A DNA stretch of 14,483 nucleotides from Oscillospiraceae bacterium. GTDB taxonomy: Bacteria; Bacillota; Clostridia; Oscillospirales; Acutalibacteraceae. Positions 7,491-13,272 of this stretch are shown here, one piece after another. Each line of letters starts with the position of its first letter. Positions within the stretch are counted from its first letter, which is position 1. The notes beneath the pieces are model-generated. The model was given only the letters and a program-made list of their open reading frames with translations. It ran no database searches and was not told the DNA's origin. The stretch is taken from NCBI GenBank assembly GCA_029013165.1, contig JAQXMV010000079.1:1-14483 (forward strand), given 5' to 3'. A program made the translations under genes and the position numbers.

Positions 7491-7766
7491 TAGGGTGCCA
7501 CATATAAATCCTAAACCGCCCGAAAGAGCGAATTTTCGCGTCTTTTAGGCGCTTCGGACTGGAAAGACACGCGTCTGTCGGCGTCCTCAGCATCCAAAAA
7601 CACACCGAAAATTCACTCTTTCGGGTCAAAGATTTTTTATCGGCGTATTTTTGTTCAGTCAAGGCAAAAGCGCAGTAAATCCTTTCGGATTTACGAGCAT
7701 TTTAACGCAGAATGAGCGGAAATACACCGAATTAAAAACGGATTAGGATTTATATGTGTCACCCTA
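7491..7766. mobile_element. MITE-like foldback element with 28-bp terminal inverted repeats
   Basis: The ends 7491-7518 and 7739-7766 are inverted repeats of 28 bp with two mismatches (TAGGGTG, one differing base, CACATATAAATCCTAA, one differing base, CCG). A second, nested inverted repeat of 20 bp with one mismatch (7519-7538 and 7606-7625, CCCGAAAGAG...AATTTTCG) directly abuts the left end only. A hairpin GTAAATCC/GGATTTAC lies at 7675-7694. If the outermost TA on each side is the target site, the termini are GGGTG...CACCC flanked by TA, as made by IS630/Tc1-mariner-type transposases. It encodes no transposase; an 87-codon reading frame across it has no other support. Confidence 0.75.
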
Positions 7767-7803
7767 TGGTACTCCAAGCGAGAAAAAACGGCAAGCATAA
7801 TGA

Positions 7804-7840
7804 TTTTCAGCGACATGGTTCGATACCATGTCGCTGAAAA
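7804..7840. repeat. Perfect 16-bp hairpin in a gene-free gap
   Basis: TTTTCAGCGACATGGT pairs with ACCATGTCGCTGAAAA around a 5-base loop (TCGAT). No T-run follows on the plus strand (GATAATG), and TCATTATGC precedes it on the other, so it is not a standard terminator. A 10-bp inverted repeat GCATAATGAT/ATCATTATGC (7795-7804 and 7885-7894) encloses it. Confidence 0.75.
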
Positions 7841-7921
7841 GATAATGAAAGATACATTATTAAAACGGATATTTTCTGTTAAACATCATTATGCGCTCGG
7901 GCGCATTTATCGACAGTCTGT

Positions 7922-7951
7922 GAGGTATGACGAAAGTCATACCTCTTTTTT
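7922..7951 (+). terminator. Intrinsic terminator with no gene upstream (plus strand)
   Basis: GAGGTATGAC, GAAA loop, GTCATACCTC, then TTTTTT: a perfect 10-bp stem with a stable tetraloop and a six-T tract on the plus strand only. No plus-strand protein gene lies in the preceding 2 kb, so it either ends an unannotated short RNA or insulates the pseudokinase promoter 48 bases downstream. Confidence 0.85.
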
Positions 7952-7998
7952 ATGTGTATAGCGACCATCAACGGATTTTTATGTCAATTCCCTTACAC

Positions 7999-8027
7999 TT
8001 GACTTTTATGTCGAAAAACAGTAAAAT
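7999..8027 (+). promoter_or_regulatory. Sigma-A promoter of the zinc-ribbon/PASTA pseudokinase gene
   Basis: TTGACT (7999-8004), 17-base spacer, TAAAAT (8022-8027). Predicted transcription start near 8034, with GGGAGG (8054-8059) as ribosome binding site for the ATG at 8068. Confidence 0.82.
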
Positions 8028-8067
8028 GAGTAGAGAAAATCCACTGTGAATCCGGGAGGCCGTTTGA

Positions 8068-9867
8068 ATGACTCACAACAGCAAGAATTACTGCATGGGC
8101 TGCATGAAAGAGATGCCTGCGGGCGTGACCATTTGTCCCCACTGCTCTCACAATGAGCTTTCTCCGCAGAATCAGCCTTTCCTCAGAAAGGGCAGCATCA
8201 TTTATGAGAGATATCTTGTCGGCAAGGTGGAATCCTTTGCGTCGGATTCGACTACCTATATCGGACTGGATCTGGAAACCGAGCAGACTGTGAGTGTGAT
8301 TGAGTTCTATCCGGATAAGATTGCGTCCCGTCCGCCGCAGTCGACGGAAATCGCGATCAAATTAGGCTATGAGGAGAGCTTTCGCGTGGCTCTTCAGAGC
8401 TTCCTTGATCTGTGGAACGATATGAAAGAGTTTGCGGATATTCCCTGTCTGCCTCAGGTTACCGATGTGCTTCTTTTCGGCGGAACGGCCTATGCGATCT
8501 GTCAATACAAGGACAAGATCACTCTTGAATCCTATTTTATGGACAGGGAGCCTCTCCCGGCAAAAAAAGCCTTCCATGCCTTTAAGCCCCTCATGTCTGC
8601 TCTGCGCAAGCTCCACAGTGCCGGCATCATACACGGGGCCATTTCTCCCAAAAGCATTTGCGTCGGTGCAGACGGAAAACTGCATCTCTCGCGTTTCTCG
8701 ATCCGGCAGTGCTACTGTGTTGACAGTGCCCTGCGCTCCAAGCCGATTTCCGGTTTTGCACCCATTGAGCTTTACGGCGACTGTCCTCATTTGCGCGAAT
8801 ATACGGATGTCTATGCGCTGACCGCCGTGATCTATTATGCCGTCACCGGCAAGGTGCCTGATGATGCGACCAGGCGTGCCGTGAAGGACGATATGGTGTT
8901 GCCCTCTGCCGTTGCGGAAAAGCTGACGAAAAACGAGATCAGCGCCATCGTCAAGGGTCTTGCCGTCAATCCCTCCAACCGTATTTCCTCGGTTGCCGAA
9001 CTGATGAGCTTGCTTTATGCCAATCACCCGGCTTCGCCGGGAAAATCCGCCGCAGGCGGCGCCGTGCCGAAGGCGCGTGTTACAGCAGAAACCCGTCAGG
9101 CTCCAGTGAGCAAGCCGCCTAAGACCGTTCCGCTGCCGGAAAAGCGGCAGGAAAAGGAGGCGGAAATCTCTGCACCTGCACCGAAAAAGCAGGAGAAAGA
9201 GGGCTCGCTGGTCGCACTGATGATCAAGACCTTTACCCTTGTGGTTTTGGGTTGTTTCCTGGTTTTCAGTGTGCTTTATACCACGGTGCTCTATAAGAGC
9301 TACGATATTCCGGCGATGAACAAGATCTTCTCTGTTTTCACTTTCCTGCCCATGAACCAGCAGGATACGGACGATGAATACGAAAACAATGTTACGGGTA
9401 CTGCCGATTATGAAAAGTCCTACGCGACGGTGCCTGATTTCACCAAATACACCCAGGACGACATCAAGGGCAACGAGACTTTTAATCGCAATTTTCAGAT
9501 CGAATTTAAGACGGAATATACGGACAAGTATCCTGTCGGCACGGTTATGTCTCAGAGTCTGACAGAGGGCGAAAGCGTGGTCAGCGGCACAAAGATCGTT
9601 CTCACCGTCAGCGGGGGACCGGAGCAGATTGAGCTTCCCGATGTGATCGGTATGACATACGATGAGGCCGCGAAAAAACTCACAGACAAGGGTTTCAAGG
9701 TCACAAAAGATGTGCAGGAAAACGATGGCAGTCAGTCGGTTGGTGAAGTCTTTATGATGAATAAGGTGGCAGGGCTGTCCTTTGATATCGGCAGTGAAGT
9801 GGTTCTTTCCGTTTACGGCGAAGTCGGAGAGAAAAACAGCACGACGGCTCAGGTTTCCGGCAACTGA
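8068..9867 (+). CDS. Zinc-ribbon, Ser/Thr kinase-fold (pseudokinase), single-TM, PASTA-domain protein
   Basis: 599 aa. Domain order: zinc ribbon with Cys9-x2-Cys12 and Cys23-x2-Cys26; kinase fold about 45-320; Pro/Lys-rich linker; one membrane helix about 388-410; two PASTA-like repeats at about 452-519 and 520-588 outside the cell. The kinase fold is clear from KLHSAGIIHG, an APIELYG segment in place of APE, and the YTDVYALTAVIYYAVTGKVP helix. Active-site residues are missing: the VAIK lysine is Ile78 (VSVIEFYP), HRD is His189-Gly-Ala191, the magnesium Asn is Ser196 and DFG is Arg209-Phe-Ser. The glycine-rich loop is also lost (GKVESFASDST). It should therefore be a wall-sensing pseudokinase, perhaps partnering an active PASTA kinase elsewhere, rather than an enzyme. 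Own promoter and GGGAGG site; monocistronic. I see no clear terminator before the tRNA promoter. Confidence 0.88.
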   Translation: MTHNSKNYCMGCMKEMPAGVTICPHCSHNELSPQNQPFLRKGSIIYERYLVGKVESFASDSTTYIGLDLETEQTVSVIEFYPDKIASRPPQSTEIAIKLGYEESFRVALQSFLDLWNDMKEFADIPCLPQVTDVLLFGGTAYAICQYKDKITLESYFMDREPLPAKKAFHAFKPLMSALRKLHSAGIIHGAISPKSICVGADGKLHLSRFSIRQCYCVDSALRSKPISGFAPIELYGDCPHLREYTDVYALTAVIYYAVTGKVPDDATRRAVKDDMVLPSAVAEKLTKNEISAIVKGLAVNPSNRISSVAELMSLLYANHPASPGKSAAGGAVPKARVTAETRQAPVSKPPKTVPLPEKRQEKEAEISAPAPKKQEKEGSLVALMIKTFTLVVLGCFLVFSVLYTTVLYKSYDIPAMNKIFSVFTFLPMNQQDTDDEYENNVTGTADYEKSYATVPDFTKYTQDDIKGNETFNRNFQIEFKTEYTDKYPVGTVMSQSLTEGESVVSGTKIVLTVSGGPEQIELPDVIGMTYDEAAKKLTDKGFKVTKDVQENDGSQSVGEVFMMNKVAGLSFDIGSEVVLSVYGEVGEKNSTTAQVSGN

Positions 9868-9910
9868 GAAAAAAAGTTGCAGTTTCTTTCAACAAAAACA
9901 GAAAAAGGTA

Positions 9911-9939
9911 TTGACTTTCTCAGGTGAATAGTATATAAT
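9911..9939 (+). promoter_or_regulatory. Promoter of the initiator tRNA gene
   Basis: TTGACT (9911-9916), 17-base spacer, perfect TATAAT (9934-9939); predicted start near 9946, 20 nt upstream of the mature tRNA. An imperfect 14-bp inverted repeat (9913-9926 and 9947-9960) brackets the -10 element. Confidence 0.9.
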
Positions 9940-9966
9940 AACTAAGCACTTGAGAAAGTGATATAT

Positions 9967-10043
9967 CGCGGAGTGGAGCAATCCGGTAGCTCGTCGGGCT
10001 CATAACCCGGAGGTTGCAGGTTCAAATCCTGTCTCCGCAACCA
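9967..10043 (+). tRNA. Initiator tRNA-fMet (CAU), CCA encoded
   Basis: 77 nt including the encoded CCA. The acceptor stem CGCGGAG pairs with CTCCGCA leaving the C1-A72 mismatch that marks bacterial initiators; the anticodon stem carries three G-C pairs next to the loop (GGG-CTCATAA-CCC) with anticodon CAU; the T arm reads GCAGG-TTCAAAT-CCTGT. The C1-A72 mismatch and the GGG/CCC stem separate it from elongator tRNA-Met and tRNA-Ile2. It has its own promoter and a downstream hairpin terminator. Confidence 0.97.
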
Positions 10044-10048
10044 AATCA

Positions 10049-10095
10049 GATACCGCTGTTGATACAATCGTGTCGACAGCGGTATCGTTATTTTA
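10049..10095 (+). terminator. Terminator after the initiator tRNA
   Basis: GATACCGCTGT (10049-10059) pairs perfectly with ACAGCGGTATC (10076-10086), followed by GTTATTTTA. The T-tract is interrupted, so efficiency may be moderate. Confidence 0.75.
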
Positions 10096-10124
10096 CCGTT
10101 AAAAACATAGACAGAATAAGCACT

Positions 10125-10192
10125 CATAAAAACAAGCGTTGCATTTTGGGAGTATTCCGCCCGTCCTGCAACGCTTTTTTCGTTGTTTTTAT
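10125..10192 (+). terminator. Inverted repeat with T-run; second terminator or small foldback element
   Basis: AAGCGTTGCA (10134-10143) pairs with TGCAACGCTT (10167-10176), followed by TTTT, forming a plus-strand terminator-like hairpin. The repeat extends outward: CATAAAAACAA (10125-10135) pairs with TTGTTTTTATG (10182-10192), with an 8-base bulge on the right arm. It could serve as a backup terminator for the tRNA transcript or be a small repeat element. Confidence 0.55.
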
Positions 10193-10304
10193 GCCCCACC
10201 CTGGGACTTGACCCAACATTCCTGCCGACCCTATCGTTAAAATACCGCATTTCGTTAAACGGCTGAAACATACAAATAGGAAAAGAAGCTTTTAAAATAG
10301 GTGA

Positions 10305-10333
10305 TTGCTTTTCATAATGCGGTGTGTTATAAT
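10305..10333 (+). promoter_or_regulatory. Candidate promoter of the CooC-ACS-like-CooT-activase-reductase operon
   Basis: TTGCTT (10305-10310), 17-base spacer, perfect TATAAT (10328-10333). It is the best promoter before the operon, giving a leader of about 245 nt that includes the inserted element at 10361-10521. Whether it still drives the operon through that element is not certain; no good promoter is seen between 10522 and 10583. Confidence 0.65.
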
Positions 10334-10360
10334 TTTTGTAAAATATTTATACTTTTCTAA

Positions 10361-10521
10361 GGAAGCTCTGATTAAATCTGATGTACAGATTACGCCGTCA
10401 GATTGTGCAAAAGCCGTGCAGGAACCCTGTCGGATTTCAAGCGGTTTTTGTGCTTTTCTGGCGGGAAATATGCAAGTAAGATGTGCTTCAAAGCGTATGC
10501 TTTGATTTATTCAGAGGTTCC
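10361..10521. mobile_element. 161-bp MITE with 18-bp inverted ends and CTAA target duplication
   Basis: The left end GGAAGCTCTGATTAAATC (10361-10378) and the reverse complement of the right end (10504-10521, GGAACCTCTGAATAAATC) match at 16 of 18 positions. The tetranucleotide CTAA directly flanks both ends (10357-10360 and 10522-10525), consistent with a 4-bp target-site duplication. It has no transposase. A 66-codon reading frame spanning most of it (10305-10505) is taken as spurious. Confidence 0.8.
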
Positions 10522-10583
10522 CTAATAAAATTTGGCGCATTTGCTTTTATTCCTATTGCGGCACATTTTTTTCGGAGAAAACT

Positions 10584-11348
10584 ATGAACACCATAATTTT
10601 TGCGTTTGCGGGAAAAGGCGGAGTCGGAAAAACATCTCTTTCCGCAGCGTTCATTCGAATTCTGTCGGAGGCTTACCCGGAAAAAAGAATTCTTGCCGTT
10701 GACGCAGACCCTGCTGTCGGTCTTTCAACGGCGCTGAATATGGAACCGACACTCACTCTGGATGACATCCGGTTGAAAATTGCTGAAAGCATTGAAAAGG
10801 GAGATACATCAGACGCTATTGAGCTTTTAAGCGAGGCAAGGTTTCACTTGCAGGACTGCATCACCGAAAGCGGCAACATTTCTTTTCTTGCGATAGGCCG
10901 TCCTGAGGCTGCCGGCTGCTACTGCAAGGTCAACGCTTACCTGAAACAGGTGATTGAGACAATTTCAGAAAACTTCGACTACGTTGTAATAGACGGAGAG
11001 GCGGGAATTGAGCAGATAAACCGCCGTGTTATGGAAAACATAACATATCTTATTCTCGTGAGCGATTCGAGCAGAAAAGGAATTCAGGTCATTTCAACAA
11101 TTCATGATGTTTCAAAACGCCTGACTTCCTGCAAAAAGACCGGCATCATATTCAACCGTGTAAGAGCCGGCTTCGCTCCCTCTGCAATTTCGGAAGCTGC
11201 ACCCGTGCTCGCTGTTGTCGGTGACGATTCAGAGCAGGCAGAAAACGATATGCAAGGTGAAAGCGTGTTTAACCTTGCCGCCGATTCACCACTGTTCTGC
11301 GGCGCAAAAGCGGCGTTGAGTGCACTGATTGGAGAAGACCTGACATGA
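10584..11348 (+). CDS. cooC: CooC-type nickel-insertion ATPase (CO dehydrogenase maturation factor family)
   Basis: 254 aa, typical CooC length. CooC/AcsF proteins are MinD-like ATPases that promote ATP-dependent nickel insertion into CO dehydrogenase or acetyl-CoA synthase. Seen: deviant Walker A GKGGVGKTS at 10-18, with Lys11 and Lys16; AVDADPAVGLS; GRPEAAGCYCKVN with the Cys112-x-Cys114 pair that binds metal at the CooC dimer interface; FDYVVIDGEAGIEQINRR, a switch II-like segment; and IFNRV. All nucleotide and metal motifs look intact. The ATG at 10584 has GGAG 6 bases upstream. It is first in the operon and overlaps the next gene by ATGA. The client is presumably the ACS-like protein and/or the reductase downstream, as no CODH is visible. 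The name cooC indicates family only. Confidence 0.88.
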   Translation: MNTIIFAFAGKGGVGKTSLSAAFIRILSEAYPEKRILAVDADPAVGLSTALNMEPTLTLDDIRLKIAESIEKGDTSDAIELLSEARFHLQDCITESGNISFLAIGRPEAAGCYCKVNAYLKQVIETISENFDYVVIDGEAGIEQINRRVMENITYLILVSDSSRKGIQVISTIHDVSKRLTSCKKTGIIFNRVRAGFAPSAISEAAPVLAVVGDDSEQAENDMQGESVFNLAADSPLFCGAKAALSALIGEDLT

Positions 11349-12076
11349 AGCTTTTTGATGACGTAATAAAAGAGGTTAGGGCATTGCTTCCGGATTTTCC
11401 GGATAAGGCAGAATATTTTGAAGAAAGACTCTGTGCCGAGTCCGGAGACAAAAATGCTCTGCTGTTCCGGAGCGACACTGCTTTTGAGCTTGGCGGCAGC
11501 GGAAAGCATGCTGTGGAAAGCACAATGTTCACGTCCTTTTCCGAACCCGAAGATGAGGTCTTGTTATTCGGAAAAGACCTTGAAGAAATTACGGAAGATG
11601 TGTCCTTTGCTCACCTGACATTTATCCAGCTGAAAGAACAAAGCGAAGAAAATTTACATTATGAGCAGCTGAAAAACATCGGATTTTCGGTGTTTCAGCT
11701 TTATCCGAAAGGATACCATATCCGTATCTCCCCCTCTGCCGGCAGAGAACAGGTAAAGGTTTCAAAGGAAGCGCTGAAACGAAATCCCCCGCTGTCATTT
11801 ATGAATATAGGTTGTAGTCTTATCAGATTGCTGAAAACGCAGGACGATGTGGCGTATGTAAAAACCGTATTCATTACCTGCCCGGATGTTGATTACCCTG
11901 CCCTTGCTGCGTTGGCACGCAAGGCAAAAAGAATTACCGATGCGGTTCAGAAAACACTGCAGCTTGACGAACTTGACTGCGCCGCCTGCAAAATGAAGCC
12001 CATATGCGATGAAGTTGAAGGCTTGCGCGAGCTACATTTTCAAAAAGAAAAGGAGAGAAAAAACCATGCAACCTGA
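11345..12076 (+). CDS. Stand-alone acetyl-CoA synthase (CdhC/AcsB) middle-domain-like protein with CxxC...C tail
   Basis: 243 aa. I recognise a pattern shared with the central and early A-cluster region of acetyl-CoA synthase: FELGG near the start (like VEMGG), GKDLEEI (like GPDIDQI), an internal YEQLKNIGFSVFQLYPKGYHIRIS segment (like the histidine/arginine-containing RRIHDFINYG region; motif shown here is split by function), VKVSKEALKRNP (like RVSKDAVAKGF), VKTVFIT (like VQVTIFT), then DELDCAACKMKPIC (like FYSCVLCQSFAPNHVC). Cys212, Cys215 and Cys221 correspond to the first A-cluster cysteines, but the rest of ACS, including the Ni-binding Cys-Gly-Cys and the N-terminal CODH-binding domain, is absent. 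It may hold an Fe-S or nickel site or bind a partner. Overlaps cooC (ATGA) and is overlapped by the next gene. Remote match judged by eye. Confidence 0.68.
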   Translation: MKLFDDVIKEVRALLPDFPDKAEYFEERLCAESGDKNALLFRSDTAFELGGSGKHAVESTMFTSFSEPEDEVLLFGKDLEEITEDVSFAHLTFIQLKEQSEENLHYEQLKNIGFSVFQLYPKGYHIRISPSAGREQVKVSKEALKRNPPLSFMNIGCSLIRLLKTQDDVAYVKTVFITCPDVDYPALAALARKAKRITDAVQKTLQLDELDCAACKMKPICDEVEGLRELHFQKEKERKNHAT

Positions 12077-12281
12077 AAACAATCCGAAATCCCTGTCTCG
12101 TGACGAGGCTCTTGCTCTGCTGAAATATATGGAGCACCACAACGCCCACCATGCAGAAGAACTGCTTGAAGCCGCAGCTGCACTCACAAAAGACGAATCC
12201 GAACTGATTGCTCAATCGGTTTCATTACTTGAACAGTCAAGCGAAAAACTTCGTCTGATTCTCGGCAAAACGGAGGAATAA
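12066..12281 (+). CDS. Small histidine-cluster helical protein of unknown function
   Basis: 71 aa from the ATG at 12066, which has AAGGAG about 10-15 bases upstream inside the preceding gene; an in-frame ATG at 12009 has no such site and would overlap the ACS-like gene by far more. The protein is predicted all-helical, acidic, with a YMEHHNAHHAEEL segment placing His24, His25, His28 and His29 on one or two helical turns, a plausible metal-binding site. I do not recognise a named family. Between an ACS-like protein and CooT, a role in holding or delivering nickel is a reasonable guess. The 11-base overlap with the previous gene and the 2-base gap to CooT put it firmly in the operon. Confidence 0.75.
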   Translation: MQPENNPKSLSRDEALALLKYMEHHNAHHAEELLEAAAALTKDESELIAQSVSLLEQSSEKLRLILGKTEE

Positions 12282-12283
12282 AT

Positions 12284-12478
12284 ATGTGCCTTTCCTCTGT
12301 ATTTAAAAAAGGTCCGGAAGAAAATATCTTTTTGTGTAAAAACATTGCAAGAGTACTGCCGAAAGACGGTGAAGTAGTCTGCTATGACCTGATGGGACAG
12401 CGGACGGTTTTTGCGGGAGAAATTCTTGACATTGATCTGATGGAAAACATAATTCTGATAAAGGAGACAGGAGAATGA
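12284..12478 (+). CDS. cooT: CooT-type nickel-binding protein
   Basis: 64 aa. CooT of Rhodospirillum rubrum is a small homodimeric nickel-binding protein encoded with the CO dehydrogenase accessory genes; its N-terminal Met-Cys is involved in nickel binding. Here the protein begins MCLSSVF, with Cys2 conserved, and keeps the family's short beta-rich plan: an ARVLPKDGEVVCYDLMGQ stretch, then FAGEILDIDLMENIILI, matching the family's hydrophobic pattern near the C terminus. GGAGG lies 7 bases before the ATG. It starts 2 bases after the His-cluster gene and its stop overlaps the activase start (ATGA). Confidence 0.82.
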   Translation: MCLSSVFKKGPEENIFLCKNIARVLPKDGEVVCYDLMGQRTVFAGEILDIDLMENIILIKETGE

Positions 12479-13272
12479 AATATTTCGGCGGCTGCGATGT
12501 GGGCTCAACCTACACAAAGGCAGTCATTTTAGACGAAAACGGAAAAATAGCCGCATCAACTATTATGCGCAGCAAAATCAATGCCGAGCAGTCCTCGCGC
12601 CTTGCAATGAGTGACTGCATATCACAGATAGGCGACATATCAAAGCCCGAGGATCTTAAATACATTGTCGGCACCGGCTACGGCAGAAACCGTGTTCCCT
12701 TTGCACAGGAGAACATTTCCGAAATTTCCTGTCACGCCATGGGAGTCCATGTCACAGATCCGATGGTCAAAGCAATTATTGACATTGGCGGACAGGACAT
12801 CAAGGGCATTGCGGTTGCCGCTGACGGAACGGTCAAAAATTTCGCAATGAACGACAAATGTGCCGCCGGAACGGGCCGCTTTTATGAGGCGATGGCTCAC
12901 TCTTTTGAAATGAGCCTTGAAGAGTTTTCAACCCTTTCTCTGAAGGCCAAAAATGTTATTCCCATCACTGCACAGTGTACTGTTTTTGCCGAATCAGAGG
13001 TAATTGCGCTTGTCGGAGAGGGAAAAGCTCCGGAAGAGATTGCCGCAGGTATTCAGATGGCTGTTGCAAAGCGTTGCTTTGTAATGGCGAAAAAGGCCGG
13101 CGCATTGGGCAGTATTACGCTTTCGGGCGGCTGCGCCAAAAACGAGGGACTGAAAAAAGCCATCGAAAAAGTACTTAAAACAAAGGTTGTGGAATTGTCT
13201 GTTGATCCTCAGCTTATGGGAGCCTTGGGCGCAGCAGAATTTGCACGAAAGAAAGGCGGTGCAAAACAGTGA
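12475..13272 (+). CDS. HgdC/BcrA/BadF-type ATP-dependent activase of a dehydratase/reductase
   Basis: 265 aa, an ASKHA ATPase homodimer with one bridging 4Fe-4S cluster that couples ATP hydrolysis to low-potential electron transfer into its partner. Seen: GCDVGSTYTKAV (6-17, phosphate 1), IDIGGQDIKGI (phosphate 2 region), NDKCAAGTGRF with Cys129, TAQCTVFAESEVI with Cys168, and TLSGGCAKNEGL (adenosine motif). Cys129 and Cys168, spaced as the cluster cysteines of HgdC, should bind the cluster. Length and motifs fit HgdC-like and DCCP-reductase activases better than the two-subunit benzoyl-CoA reductase type. The ATG overlaps the cooT stop and has AGGAG upstream; its stop overlaps the reductase GTG. 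Partner: the product of the next gene. Confidence 0.93.
   Translation: MKYFGGCDVGSTYTKAVILDENGKIAASTIMRSKINAEQSSRLAMSDCISQIGDISKPEDLKYIVGTGYGRNRVPFAQENISEISCHAMGVHVTDPMVKAIIDIGGQDIKGIAVAADGTVKNFAMNDKCAAGTGRFYEAMAHSFEMSLEEFSTLSLKAKNVIPITAQCTVFAESEVIALVGEGKAPEEIAAGIQMAVAKRCFVMAKKAGALGSITLSGGCAKNEGLKKAIEKVLKTKVVELSVDPQLMGALGAAEFARKKGGAKQ

Noticed and set aside
7399..7662. 87-codon minus-strand frame across the 276-bp inverted-repeat element
   Set aside because: Its sequence is dictated by the repeat arms, it lacks a ribosome binding site, and it runs into the fba promoter.
7845..7961. 38-codon plus-strand frame starting MKDTLLKRIF
   Set aside because: Weak or no ribosome binding site, and it reads through the intrinsic terminator hairpin; more likely non-coding.
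10195..10225. Minus-strand segment resembling a tRNA T-arm (GGGTCAAGTCCC)
   Set aside because: Only one arm matches; no acceptor, anticodon or D arm could be built, so a tRNA remnant is not supportable.
9942..10271. 109-codon minus-strand frame containing RRQDLNLQPPGYEPDELP
   Set aside because: That peptide is simply the antisense translation of the tRNA-fMet gene, a well-known spurious protein annotation.
10305..10505. 66-codon plus-strand frame over the MITE
   Set aside because: Begins within the promoter and covers nearly only the inserted element; no ribosome binding site.
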